A DNA stretch of 41,415 nucleotides from an uncultured Bacteroidales bacterium (GCA_902801425.1 CADCIQ010000012.1:1-41415); one strand, 5' to 3'; shown: positions 1 through 8,187, counted from the first letter of the stretch. Numbers and translations are program-made. The notes: generated by a model from the sequence alone, not told the origin.

Positions 1-1080
1 GAAATTAATTGTACAGAAACCGTAGATTACCTCCTCGGTGGCAGACTTGTCATGAGGAACGGCAAGATTGACAAGGTTCTGTTTGATGGTGGATATGCTC
101 AGGCTTCTGTAACAACAAAGACAACCGATAAGTTTGCGTTCAACTTCTATAACCAAGACCACCTTGGCAATAACCGTGAGGTGGTGGATGCAAAGGGGGT
201 CGTGCAGCAGGTTACGAACTACTATCCATTCGGTGCTCCATACGCTGATGCAACTGCAATTAAGGGTGCAGCTGTTCAGCCATACAAGTACAACGGTAAG
301 GAGTTTGACAATATGCATGGCTTGAACACCTACGACTATGGTGCTCGTCAGAGTGACCCAATACTTGGCAGATGGGATAGGATTGATCCACTAAGTGAGA
401 AGTACTATAATGTTAGTCCTTATGCCTATTGTCACAATAATCCTGTAATGCGAATAGATCCTGATGGTCAGGATGATTACAGACTTGACCAGAATGGTGA
501 ACTTTCTCGTTGGAGAATTACAAAAGATAAGAATGATTGTATATATTCCGAAAATGGGAAAAATAGTATTACTGTAAACAAAAGCATAACCACACAACTG
601 GCATTTAACAGAAAAGACTACAATGGACATTATGCAATAAGTAGTAGTCAAAAAGAGATGACGAACTTGTTTAGTTTTGTCGCTAATAACACCAATGTTG
701 AATGGAAACTTACAGGGTATAACACAAAAAATGGAGACAGATTTCTACTCAATACAGAACAGTCTTCAAATGATGTAGGCTCTCCTGATGTCTCTGGACT
801 AAGTTTTTCAGACGTTTTTATTCGAGTTCACAATCATCCTGGTCCAGGCAATGAACAACCTTCTGGATTTCGTGAAAAAAAAGATTATACTAGATTACCT
901 GATGGAAGTTATTACTTCCCTGTTGGTAGTAATGATAAACTTACTGCTTGGGAAATCTCTGATGTATGCAAAGTTCTTTGTGATGTTATATTCTGTATTT
1001 TAACTTTTTTTGAAAATATTTCTGCAAAAAGATTTTCTATTCTTAGGAAAAAATGTATATTTGCATTCAATAATAAGTGA
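1..1080 (+). CDS. RHS-repeat protein, C-terminal part with JAB-like toxin domain (5' end outside window)
   Basis: The frame is open from base 1, so this is the last 359 residues of a much larger protein. Residues about 50-155 are a classic RHS-associated core: a DHLGN motif, YYPFG, a KYNGKE stretch, then ILGRWDRIDPLSEKYYNVSPY and a HNNP/DPDG ending. After the core the sequence changes character, which is the usual switch to a variable effector tip. That tip holds FIRVHNHPGPG (HNHP at residues 277-280) followed by PSG, resembling JAB-like toxin domains found at RHS tips; these carry a metal-binding His-x-His. The last about 35 residues are hydrophobic and Lys-rich and may be degenerate. RHS proteins are large exported contact-dependent toxins; the effector is inferred. 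The next gene looks like its immunity gene. Confidence 0.85.
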   Translation, partial: EINCTETVDYLLGGRLVMRNGKIDKVLFDGGYAQASVTTKTTDKFAFNFYNQDHLGNNREVVDAKGVVQQVTNYYPFGAPYADATAIKGAAVQPYKYNGKEFDNMHGLNTYDYGARQSDPILGRWDRIDPLSEKYYNVSPYAYCHNNPVMRIDPDGQDDYRLDQNGELSRWRITKDKNDCIYSENGKNSITVNKSITTQLAFNRKDYNGHYAISSSQKEMTNLFSFVANNTNVEWKLTGYNTKNGDRFLLNTEQSSNDVGSPDVSGLSFSDVFIRVHNHPGPGNEQPSGFREKKDYTRLPDGSYYFPVGSNDKLTAWEISDVCKVLCDVIFCILTFFENISAKRFSILRKKCIFAFNNK

Positions 1081-1132
1081 AAGTCTGCTTATCCCAAAAT
1101 GTAACAACTATAATTTAATCTTTAAATATAAA

Positions 1133-1684
1133 ATGATTTCAGTTTTCAACTTGTATAATGCCTTTAAAAGGAGTGCATTTGAGATCTCTTCTAACGCTTC
1201 CTATAAATTGTTATGGGAATATTTAGTACCTTATCAAAAAAAGAAACTCCCTGAGAGTATAACATTTAAGGTTGCAGCAGGAAAAAAAGGATATGACCTT
1301 ATTCGGCTTTTTCAAAGTGGAGAATTTTTTTTCTCTCAAAGATTCATAGATGTTTTATCTCAATTTATTGATATGAGCGATAAATACTACCCAATCAAGA
1401 TTGAAGGCATCGAAGAACAGTATTATGTAATATACAATATGGCAGAATATACTTTTCTAAACAAAGACAAAGCAATATTTGATGAAGAACCATATTTCTA
1501 TAGTGATTGCAGAAAAGAAACAACGACATCTCTTTTTGGTATTACTAATACTCGTCTCTTTGTTGTTACAGAAGACATAAAAAATGCATTGATTAAAAGT
1601 AAAATATCTAATATGTATTTTAAGGAAGCTTTTCTTTGTACAAAAGAAGAATACAAGGAATGGCAGAGGGCTCATACAAATTGA
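1133..1684 (+). CDS. Imm11 (DUF1629)-like immunity protein
   Basis: A 183-residue protein from ATG 1133; the frame is open further up to 1010, but that start overlaps the RHS gene and adds a stretch with no family resemblance. The order of features matches the Imm11/DUF1629 pattern as I know it: FFFSQRFIDVLSQF (the 'is this the right partner' helix), YYPIKIEGIEEQYYVIYNM, an acidic DEEPYFYSD segment, then TRLFVVTEDIKNALIKSK and ISNMYFKEAF near the end. It is Lys-rich, has no signal peptide and should act in the cytoplasm. Its position about 50 bp after an RHS toxin tip supports an immunity role. Base composition is A+T rich compared with the metabolic genes further along, as is common for such cassettes. 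The family call is from pattern recall and is moderately sure. Confidence 0.65.
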   Translation: MISVFNLYNAFKRSAFEISSNASYKLLWEYLVPYQKKKLPESITFKVAAGKKGYDLIRLFQSGEFFFSQRFIDVLSQFIDMSDKYYPIKIEGIEEQYYVIYNMAEYTFLNKDKAIFDEEPYFYSDCRKETTTSLFGITNTRLFVVTEDIKNALIKSKISNMYFKEAFLCTKEEYKEWQRAHTN

Positions 1685-2138
1685 TACCACTCGTAAATAA
1701 ATATATTGAGTTGTAAAATGATGCTCTACCTCAATAACTGTATATTTTCTTACACAACCTTGTGAACTCCTTGGCGGTGTGGGATTTACATTCCCTCTAA
1801 CCTCCCCTTCTCTCAACCTTTAGGCACTTTGTCTTTAGTGCTGAGCGAAGGGGATTTTCCCTATGCTTTAGGTCTGTTCTTCCTTCGAAGATACTCCATA
1901 CATACTCCATAGATACTCCATAGTTTCGATGGAGTATCTATGGAGAACTGATGGAGTAATGATGGAGAAACATAAGAGTTTCGGCTATGCCAGATATTTT
2001 TGTTTTGGGGTAACGCTACATTTCTCTTTTTTATTGCATCGCAATCACAATATTTTAACTTCACAGAAAATAAACTTTATACTACACAATATCTTTTAAA
2101 AACAGCGTTTAATAACCGAACAAAAACTCAGATTTAAC
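1685..2138. other. Gene-free stretch after the toxin/immunity pair
   Basis: No convincing gene. It holds the 11-bp-period palindromic array listed separately (1894-1967) and a short imperfect repeat around 1820-1845 (GCACTTTGTCTTTAGTGC). The A+T-rich end before 2139 would carry the promoter of the barrel gene, but I do not see a clean Bacteroidetes promoter there. Confidence 0.5.
1894..1967. repeat. 11-bp-period array, two arms in inverted orientation
   Basis: CTCCAT occurs at 1894, 1905 and 1916, and its reverse complement ATGGAG at 1929, 1940, 1951 and 1962. Every step is exactly 11 bp, with five variable bases between copies. The two innermost units form a perfect 17-bp inverted repeat (1905-1921 with 1929-1945) around a 7-nt loop. 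Confidence 0.85.
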
Positions 2139-2698
2139 ATGAAGAAAACAATCATCACTATCATGCTCGCTATCGTAAGTATGGCGACATTCGCACAGAA
2201 AGAGCCCGGTTCTTTCACTCTCTACCCACGCATAGGCATGAACTTCTCAAGAATGAGCAATTCTGAGTTATATGAAATGGGTGAGAAAGAAGACATCGAA
2301 CACAAGAGCAAATTCAAGACTGGTCTTGTGGCAGGTGCCGAACTCCAGTATCAAATTAATAACATACTTGCATTAAGCGGTGGTGCCTTCTACAGTCAGC
2401 AAGAGATGTTGGAACCGTGAAATTTCATCAGAATAACCTCATCATTCCTATTTGTGCCGTGGCTACCACAAAATACGGTATATCATTCAGGCTTGGCATT
2501 CAACCGGAAATAAAACTGAGTGCTGATGACATCATGGATAAAGACTTCAACCTTTCCATTCCACTCGGTCTCTCATACGAATACAAGAACATCAATCTCG
2601 ACCTACGATATAATCTCGGTCTAACAGATGCTTCAGCATTTACCGCCTCAAAGAATCGCACAATCATGCTCACTATAGGATATGGGGTTGAGTTTTAA
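2139..2698 (+). pseudogene. PorT-family outer-membrane beta-barrel protein, frameshifted
   Basis: Two frames together look like one small outer-membrane barrel. The first (2139-2420) starts with a signal peptide (MKKTIITIMLAIVSMATFAQ) and runs through FKTGLVAGAELQYQINNILALSGGAFYSQQ, typical of the PorT/outer-membrane beta-barrel family, then meets TGA at 2418. The second (from GTG 2417 to 2698) continues with NLIIPI, ISFRLGIQPEIKL, IPLGLSYEYKNINLDLRYN and a closing aromatic GYGVEF, which are later strands of the same fold. The junction needs a -1 type shift near 2400-2417, and the loop between strands is shorter than usual. The two frames overlap as GTGA, so translational coupling into two pieces is possible, but a half barrel would not insert. 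Most likely a broken gene or a sequencing error. Confidence 0.7.
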
Positions 2699-2728
2699 GT
2701 CTAACTTTTCCAAATGGAAGAATGCAAA

Positions 2729-2769
2729 ATGCCGCTTATGGAATTCGTTGTGAAACCATAAGCGGCATA
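2729..2769. terminator. Bidirectional terminator hairpin between convergent genes
   Basis: Stem ATGCCGCTTATGG (2729-2741) pairs with CCATAAGCGGCAT (2757-2769), loop 15 nt, followed by an A/T run. It serves the barrel gene on + and the lipoprotein gene on -. The same 13-bp stem reappears at 15301-15341. Confidence 0.8.
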
Positions 2770-2833
2770 TTTTATAATATAAAGTGAATTCGACGAATGA
2801 CTTTATTAGCAGCAAGTTGCCATTCTGACAACA

Positions 2834-3823
2834 TCACTCTGAATCAGCGTCAAAGTTAATAGGTTCTCCCCAGTCACTATCCACAGTTATAGAGGCATCT
2901 ACACCGTCAGACTGAAAGAAAGAGCCTGTAACTGAGGTCTTAGCGTTGATTCGCATCTGTATGCCCTCAATATTGCGAGTAAGCACAAGTTCATCAGAGT
3001 TATTATAGAAATCAAACTTCGCGTTGATAGTTGCATTCATGGCAGGAAGGAATACATAACTGTGTATGTTAGCCATCATTCCTTCCGATGTTCTCCTATC
3101 ACTATTCAGTTCAGCCATTGATGTGACATAAGTCGTAGCATCAGCACCAATTTGATTTCTCAGATCATATTTAGAACTGACACCAGTCAGGGTGAGTTTG
3201 AACTTAGAAACCTCAGATGGAATCTTGTCCGTAGATGTAAAGTTCACCATAGCCACACAACGTGTCAGCTTACAACTAACAGCCTTACGCTTATTCTTCG
3301 TTATGACCACTTCATCGCTATAACTGAAACTATCAGTTGCACGATTATTATAGCCATGTATGCTTCCATCAGTACCCACAGAGATTGGATTTCCATTTTT
3401 CTCATTATGAGCAAAGACCATCAGGCGATACGTACCTGGATCAAGATTTACGGAAAGAGTGCCGAATGAATTTCCACCACCGTTAATCTGCTCCGAGTTA
3501 TATACTATCGTTTCTCCATTCATAATGACATACTGCACACGGAGGGCGCAATCAGCCAAAGGAACGGAAGAGGCACGTGTTATCTCGCTCTGTGTCTGAG
3601 AGAAAGAACAAGTGACATACAACTCACCCTTGCCTTCGGCAGTTTCCACGGACTCCATGCCTTCACCATCATCTGTTGTCAGAGTTGCTTTCTCGCAAGA
3701 TGTGAGCAAGGAAGCGGAGAGCAAGGATGCAACGAGAGCAATTAAAAACGGACTGAAGAGACGCAATAACGGAGATAGACGTACTGCATCGTAGGACTTG
3801 AAGAAAAGATTTTTGGAATTCAT
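2834..3823 (-). CDS. FimB/Mfa2-like fimbrial lipoprotein
   Basis: A 329-residue lipoprotein. The first 43 residues are an unusually long signal ending in a lipobox LLTSC (lipid cysteine 43), followed by a Ser/Thr/Glu-rich linker. The body has features of Mfa2/FimB-type anchor subunits of Bacteroidales fimbriae: ALRVQYVIMNGETIVYN, VNLDPGTYRLMVFAHNEK in the first immunoglobulin-like domain, and a second beta domain with TRCVAMVNFTSTDKIP and VFLPAMNATINAKFDFYN. These proteins anchor or cap type V fimbriae on the outer membrane. No major pilin gene lies next to it, so it may be an orphan anchor or a related surface lipoprotein. Convergent with the broken barrel gene; a good promoter lies at 3908-3938. 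Family placement is by resemblance. Confidence 0.65.
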   Translation of the reverse strand: MNSKNLFFKSYDAVRLSPLLRLFSPFLIALVASLLSASLLTSCEKATLTTDDGEGMESVETAEGKGELYVTCSFSQTQSEITRASSVPLADCALRVQYVIMNGETIVYNSEQINGGGNSFGTLSVNLDPGTYRLMVFAHNEKNGNPISVGTDGSIHGYNNRATDSFSYSDEVVITKNKRKAVSCKLTRCVAMVNFTSTDKIPSEVSKFKLTLTGVSSKYDLRNQIGADATTYVTSMAELNSDRRTSEGMMANIHSYVFLPAMNATINAKFDFYNNSDELVLTRNIEGIQMRINAKTSVTGSFFQSDGVDASITVDSDWGEPINFDADSE

Positions 3824-4159
3824 TGTTTAGATGATTTTGGTTTTTGAAATAAATGCGGGTTTCTTCACACTCGTCACAACCCTTTCAAGATGTGGCAATT
3901 TCGGCCTCAAAGGTATATATTTCTGGGCATAATTGCAACTTTTTCGCACAGAAATATTATGATAGCCAGTATTTTTCACGATATTTGTAATGACGAGATT
4001 GCAAAATCGCCCTTTTTAAAACGAAAAAAACAGGATATAAAACGGTCTCACGTTCGGTACAAAACAGACAGATTCAAACGCAAAGACGCTAAAGCACAAA
4101 GATTTTTCTCTAAGTTTGTACTTTGGCGCCTTTGCACATATTTACTTCAGCACGTAAGG
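3824..4159. other. Intergenic region with promoter and an imperfect palindrome
   Basis: Contains the promoter of the fimbrial lipoprotein gene (3908-3938) and an imperfect inverted repeat: GCAAAGACGCTAAAG near 4081-4095 against CTTTGGCGCCTTTGC near 4122-4136 (13 of 15 match). The palindrome lies just after the stop of the regulator gene that ends at 4160 and may act as its terminator. No gene seen. Confidence 0.55.
3908..3938 (-). promoter_or_regulatory. Promoter of the fimbrial lipoprotein gene
   Basis: On the minus strand: TTG (3936-3938), 20 bp, TACCTTTG (3908-3915). Exact match to the Bacteroidetes sigma-ABfr pattern. Predicted start near 3902, leader about 80 nt. Confidence 0.75.
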
Positions 4160-5116
4160 TTAAAGCCTTACGTTGGAAATATCAATGAGATTGTTTACGA
4201 TAGCGTAGATAGTCAGACCAGCAGGTGAATGGATTTGTAATTTCCTTGCTATGTTGCGGCGATGGGTGATGACGGTATTTATGGAGATGAACAGGTGATC
4301 GGCTATCTCCTTGTTGCTCATACCCTGAACCATTGCCACGATGACGTCCTTTTCCCTATCGGATAAAGCCTCAGACGCATCGGGGTTATGACCTATCATT
4401 CTTGAAATTTTCATCGAAACATCATCGCTCTTGGTCTGCATCTCCAGATGCCTGATGGCTGGTACGAAGATTTCCTCTTCTACCTGAGAATGGAGTTGCA
4501 GCCATTCCTCATTATTGTATATGTTATAAAGGCATGCGGTGAGTTGGTTGTTGCGTAGGGTATTACCCGGCAAGTATTTGATTATGATGTTCTTGAGCTC
4601 CTTTAGTTTCTCTGAGGTGTCACCATGATGCTTTGAGAAGGTGTCGGTGTTGTAGCCTTCGATGGTTTCTCCGCGAAGAAGAGCCTCAACGTAAGGGAAG
4701 AGAGCCTTTTCCTCGTACTTCATGTGCTGGTGTATGGACTTGGCATAGTCATCGTACAGACGCAGGATGAGTCGGGCGAGATTGTCGTTCTCGTCGAGCG
4801 CAGCCACGAGTGCGGAACGGATGAAAGGTAGTTGAAATTCGAGATAGTATTCATGAGATGCCTTCAGGTATTTCAACAATGTAGGCACGGAGAGTTTCGC
4901 CTCATCTTCTGGAGTGCGATAGCCGTTGAGGGCAAGGTTTACCACAGCGAGGAATGTGTAGGTATCTACATTCTGCATCTCACACACCTCACGAACTGAT
5001 TTGTCGCCAAAGCCAAGACTGATGCCGAATGCACCGAGGCTCTGGAGCACACTGTAGTTGTCTCGAATCAAGGATATCATGCGATCCTCTGGTTCGTAAA
5101 GTTTCATCTTCTTCAT
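4160..5116 (-). CDS. Hemerythrin-domain LuxR-type transcriptional regulator
   Basis: A 318-residue fusion. Residues about 24-65 resemble the N-terminal domain of RIC/ScdA iron-centre repair proteins but lack the usual Cys-Cys pair. Residues about 85-225 look like a hemerythrin bundle with suitable ligands: H88, H131 with E135/E136, H163/H164, H209 with E213-E215. Residues about 250-315 are a LuxR/NarL-type helix-turn-helix (LSDREKDVIVAMVQGMSNKEIADHL, then TVITHRRNIARKL). A di-iron sensor of oxygen, NO or iron state joined to a DNA-binding domain is the natural reading. It is divergent from the haem/iron operon starting at 5517 and probably controls it; direct repeats in the shared spacer (5338-5370) are candidate sites. 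An alternative start is Met4 (5107). Cytoplasmic. Confidence 0.85.
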   Translation of the reverse strand: MKKMKLYEPEDRMISLIRDNYSVLQSLGAFGISLGFGDKSVREVCEMQNVDTYTFLAVVNLALNGYRTPEDEAKLSVPTLLKYLKASHEYYLEFQLPFIRSALVAALDENDNLARLILRLYDDYAKSIHQHMKYEEKALFPYVEALLRGETIEGYNTDTFSKHHGDTSEKLKELKNIIIKYLPGNTLRNNQLTACLYNIYNNEEWLQLHSQVEEEIFVPAIRHLEMQTKSDDVSMKISRMIGHNPDASEALSDREKDVIVAMVQGMSNKEIADHLFISINTVITHRRNIARKLQIHSPAGLTIYAIVNNLIDISNVRL

Positions 5117-5254
5117 CTGATCATGTACAATTTACCATGTACAATGTACAATTTATAAAATTGATTTCCGAGTGCAACGTGCAAAGCATCCTCGCACGAA
5201 GGAAATAATGCGTGTCAGCCCTCAAGACTGGCGCACGTCTCTGATTTCCGAGTG

Positions 5255-5285
5255 CAAAATTAGCAACTTTTTGAGAAATACACAA
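5255..5285 (-). promoter_or_regulatory. Promoter of the hemerythrin/LuxR regulator
   Basis: Minus strand: TTG (5283-5285), 20 bp, TAATTTTG (5255-5262). The start would be near 5249, leaving a leader of about 130 nt. Confidence 0.75.
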
Positions 5286-5337
5286 TAATAAGAAGTAGGT
5301 ATTAATCCGTTGATTTTGCATTTTTAACAATTTTAGA

Positions 5338-5370
5338 TACCTAAATATGATTAGCAAATACCTAATTATG
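5338..5370. promoter_or_regulatory. Candidate operator: direct repeats TACCTAAWTATG
   Basis: TACCTAAATATG (5338-5349) and TACCTAATTATG (5359-5370) are 21 bp apart, two helical turns, so they face the same side of the DNA. A related inverted TAGGTATTA lies near 5296-5304. They sit between the two divergent promoters. The TACCTA core is close to the heptamers bound by NarL-type proteins (TACYYMT), the class of the adjacent regulator. Binding is inferred. Confidence 0.45.
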
Positions 5371-5418
5371 GGGATTGATGATGTGATTTTATGAATAAAA
5401 AAGCATAATTTCTGAGTA

Positions 5419-5449
5419 TTGCAAGGATGAGGGAAAGGTTGTAATTTTG
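5419..5449 (+). promoter_or_regulatory. Promoter of the haem/iron operon
   Basis: TTG (5419-5421), 20 bp, TAATTTTG (5442-5449). Start predicted near 5455; leader about 60 nt including a GC-rich hairpin. Confidence 0.75.
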
Positions 5450-5516
5450 CACTCGCAAATGAGCCTACCCCGACCTCCCCAAGGGAGGGGGTGGAAAGGC
5501 GGTAAAAAGATAATAT

Positions 5517-6830
5517 ATGAAAAGAATTATTGCAGCTATTGCAGCTATGTGCTGCATTGCAAATGCAAATGCTCAGGAGAGTAAGGATAACGAGACGGTT
5601 CAGGATGTGTATCCTTATAATACATTTGAAAAGTGGAGAATAGGCGGCTATAGTGAACTCGTGGCTGCTTTCAAAGACTATGGATCTAATCGTTTCTTTG
5701 GTCATTCCGATGGTAATGTGAAAGAGAACCGTAGTACGATTGCCATTCCTCGTGCCACGATTGCAGGTGACTATAAATTCAACTCTAAGTGGATTCTCGG
5801 TATGGAGGTTGAGTTTGAGGCTGGTGGCGTGGGTACTGCATACGAACTTGAGAATACGGAGAACGGTGAGTATGAGACCGAGATAGAAAAAGGTGGTGAG
5901 GTTGCTCTGGAGCAGTTGCACATCACTCGTCTTATTAACCGTGCATTCAATGTAAGGGTTGGTCACATGGTAGTGCCAGTAGGTCTTACCAATTCACATC
6001 ATGAGCCTAATCAGTTCTTTGGTACTGTACGCCCAGAGGGCGAGACTTCTATTATCCCTTGTACATGGCATGAGACTGGTCTGGAATTTTTCGGTACGAT
6101 AGGAAAGGGCTACGGAAGATTTGACTACGAAGCTCAGATTGTATCAGGTCTCAACGCAAATGGTTTCGACCGTAATTCATGGGCACTTGGCGCAAAGCAG
6201 GGTAAGTTTGAACAGGATAACTTCACGAACCCAGGCTATGTACTTCGCGTGGATTATAAAGGTGTACCAGGACTTCGCATAGGAGGCAGCATATACTACT
6301 GCGCTAACGTGGGAGGCAATGCCGATAAGACACAGACATACGACGGACTTGGTAAGATGCCTGTTCGTATTTATAATATTGACGGTCAGTATAAGAACAG
6401 ATATGTGGAGGCAAGGGCTAACATGCTTTATGGTAGTTTGACAAACTCACATGTACTTTCTGCAAAGAATGGTAAGCTATCGAATAAATCAGGCTACACA
6501 CGCCTTACACCAGTTGCACACAATGCCGTTAGCTATGGCGGTGAAGTAGGATTGAAGATTGCAGGACTTACACAGAGTGAGAATTGCCCAGACATTATTC
6601 CTTTTGTTAGATACGAATACTACAATCCACAGGAGAAGGTAAGTGGCAATTATACGGCCGAAGAGCGTTTGAAAACGAGTATGTGGGTGATGGGCGCGAA
6701 CTGGCGGGCAACACCAAACATCGTTGTAAAGGCAGATTACACCAATCGTAAGATTGGCGGTGGAAAGTACAACTCTGAGAATGAGTTCGCAATAGGAGTT
6801 GCATGGACAGGATGGCTGGGAGTCAATTAA
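5517..6830 (+). CDS. Outer-membrane porin, first gene of the haem/iron operon
   Basis: A 437-residue protein with signal peptide MKRIIAAIAAMCCIANANAQ. The body alternates short strands rich in aromatic and Gly residues (KWRIGGYSELVAAF, KWILGMEVEFEAGG, VRVGHMVVPVGLTN, GLRIGGSIYYCANVGG) and ends NEFAIGVAWTGWLGVN, which fits a 16-18 strand barrel of the phosphate-porin (OprP/OprO)-like superfamily. The HHEPNQFFG and ETGLEFFG segments are typical of Bacteroidetes porins of this group. It lies about 50 bp ahead of the imelysin gene in the same direction with no terminator between, so it likely lets the substrate of this module through the outer membrane. The substrate is not visible from sequence. 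Start chosen as the first ATG with a signal peptide. Confidence 0.8.
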   Translation: MKRIIAAIAAMCCIANANAQESKDNETVQDVYPYNTFEKWRIGGYSELVAAFKDYGSNRFFGHSDGNVKENRSTIAIPRATIAGDYKFNSKWILGMEVEFEAGGVGTAYELENTENGEYETEIEKGGEVALEQLHITRLINRAFNVRVGHMVVPVGLTNSHHEPNQFFGTVRPEGETSIIPCTWHETGLEFFGTIGKGYGRFDYEAQIVSGLNANGFDRNSWALGAKQGKFEQDNFTNPGYVLRVDYKGVPGLRIGGSIYYCANVGGNADKTQTYDGLGKMPVRIYNIDGQYKNRYVEARANMLYGSLTNSHVLSAKNGKLSNKSGYTRLTPVAHNAVSYGGEVGLKIAGLTQSENCPDIIPFVRYEYYNPQEKVSGNYTAEERLKTSMWVMGANWRATPNIVVKADYTNRKIGGGKYNSENEFAIGVAWTGWLGVN

Positions 6831-6881
6831 AATTGACAATTGATAATTGATAATGAATAATTAATAATTAAATAAATAACA

Positions 6882-8075
6882 ATGAACAAGATTTTCAAAG
6901 CTTCGATTTTTGCAGTTGCAGCACTTGCAACAGTTAGTATTACATCATGTGGTGATGACGACGACGATAACAACAAGGGTGGTACAGAGTTGGTAGATCC
7001 ATACGCTGATGCCGAGAACCTTGAGTATAACTCAGAAAATGCTGCGGCATGGGGTAACTATGCCGTGAACGTAGCAAAGCTCCTTAATGATGACTCTCAG
7101 GCTCTCTATGACGAGTGGAACAACGGCTTCGCAAAGGACTTCAAGGCTCATAACGCAGCTTCAGGCTATTCATCAGCAGTAGCTTGCGTACAGCAGATTA
7201 TTGAAGGTTGCATCGACATTGCAAATGAGGTTGGTACAGCAAAGATCGGTGAGCCAGTGGATTACTGGACATCAAACAAGAAAACTCAGGCGCTCTATGC
7301 CGTAGAATCATGGTACTCATGGCACTCTCGTGATGACTACAAGAACAACATTCTCTCTATTGCAAACTCTCTGCTCGGACAGCCAATTACTGGTTCACCA
7401 GCAAAGTATGACATCAAAAAGGCAGCAGATAACTCAGTAATATCAAAGTGCGCATCAAATGCAAAACTCAAGGATGCGTCTCAGCTTGTATGGAACAATG
7501 TAGGCAAGGCTTGGTCAGCTATCGACGCAATTCCACAGCCATTCCGTAACAACATCGGTTCAAGCGAGGCTGCAGCAGCTATGGACGCTTGTGCAGAGCT
7601 TGTAAGCAGTCTTGAGGAACTTAACGGTCTTGTTGCAGACAACCTCTCTGAAAAAGATTGTCAGGCTATCGTAGATCAGTTTGTTGACAATGTTGCACTT
7701 CCAACATACAAGGATCTTGCAGCAAAGAACAAGGCTCTTCTTGAGGCTGTTCAGGCATTGCAGAAGAATCCTTCAAATGCAACATTCGAGGCTGCATGTG
7801 AGGCTTGGCTTGCATCACGTCAGCCATGGGAGACATCTGAGGCATTCCTCTTCGGTCCAGTTTCTGAGCTTGGTCTTGACCCTAACATGGACTCATGGCC
7901 TTTGGATCAGGATGGTATCGTACAGGTAATGAAGGAGCAGAAGTGGTCTTCATTCCAGTGGACTGGCGACTATGACGAGGAGAACGAAGCTATCGAGGCT
8001 GCACAGTCACTCCGCGGATTCCACACACTTGAGTACCTCCTGTTCAAGGATGGTAAGGCAAGAACTGTAAAGTAA
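6882..8075 (+). CDS. Imelysin-like lipoprotein, circularly permuted type
   Basis: A 397-residue lipoprotein: signal peptide with lipobox SITSC (Cys23), followed by GDDDDDNN, an acidic patch like known surface-export signals of Bacteroidetes lipoproteins. The imelysin signature lies at the C-terminal end: AWLASRQPWETSEAFLFGPV, DSWPLDQDGI near residue 345, and the GxHxxE motif as GFHTLEYLLF near residue 380. In canonical imelysins this block is in the N-terminal half; the stretch usually found after it (ESWYSWHSRDDYKNNI) is here at about residue 150. This is the circularly permuted topology known from the Bacteroides ovatus structure. Imelysin-like proteins are linked to iron uptake and are probably not peptidases. 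Neighbours: porins, two c-haem lipoproteins and a cytochrome c synthase. Confidence 0.88.
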   Translation: MNKIFKASIFAVAALATVSITSCGDDDDDNNKGGTELVDPYADAENLEYNSENAAAWGNYAVNVAKLLNDDSQALYDEWNNGFAKDFKAHNAASGYSSAVACVQQIIEGCIDIANEVGTAKIGEPVDYWTSNKKTQALYAVESWYSWHSRDDYKNNILSIANSLLGQPITGSPAKYDIKKAADNSVISKCASNAKLKDASQLVWNNVGKAWSAIDAIPQPFRNNIGSSEAAAAMDACAELVSSLEELNGLVADNLSEKDCQAIVDQFVDNVALPTYKDLAAKNKALLEAVQALQKNPSNATFEAACEAWLASRQPWETSEAFLFGPVSELGLDPNMDSWPLDQDGIVQVMKEQKWSSFQWTGDYDEENEAIEAAQSLRGFHTLEYLLFKDGKARTVK

Positions 8076-8143
8076 AGCCTACCTCATCCCTCCCAAAGGG
8101 AGGGAGAATAAAAGGTAATAAATACATAAAAACAAGAAAAATA

Positions 8144-8176
8144 GGACTATCCTTCGCGAGAGGCGAGGGATAGTCA
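8144..8176 (+). other. Intercistronic hairpin before the di-haem gene
   Basis: GACTATCC (8145-8152) pairs with GGATAGTC (8168-8175), and the inside TTCGC/GGCGA also pairs, leaving a tight loop. It is followed by A/T but no clear U-run, so it looks like an mRNA processing or stability element rather than a strong terminator. A GC-rich stem (CCTCCC/GGGAGG, 8089-8106) lies just upstream after the imelysin stop. Confidence 0.6.
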
Positions 8177-8187
8177 TATATGTAAAT

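Larger units (their letters stand above)
5117..5516. other. Divergent control region between regulator and haem/iron operon
   Basis: About 400 bp with two divergent promoters (5255-5285 minus, 5419-5449 plus), a pair of 12-bp direct repeats (5338-5370), a TGTACAAT-type short repeat near 5124-5157 in the regulator's leader, and a GC-rich hairpin near 5462-5495 in the operon's leader (a CCTCCC/GGGAGG stem related to the repeats elsewhere in the window). Confidence 0.7.

Noticed and set aside
5121-5966. 281-codon minus-strand frame across the divergent control region
   Set aside because: It runs through two promoters, repeat sequence and the start of the porin gene; composition is not protein-like.
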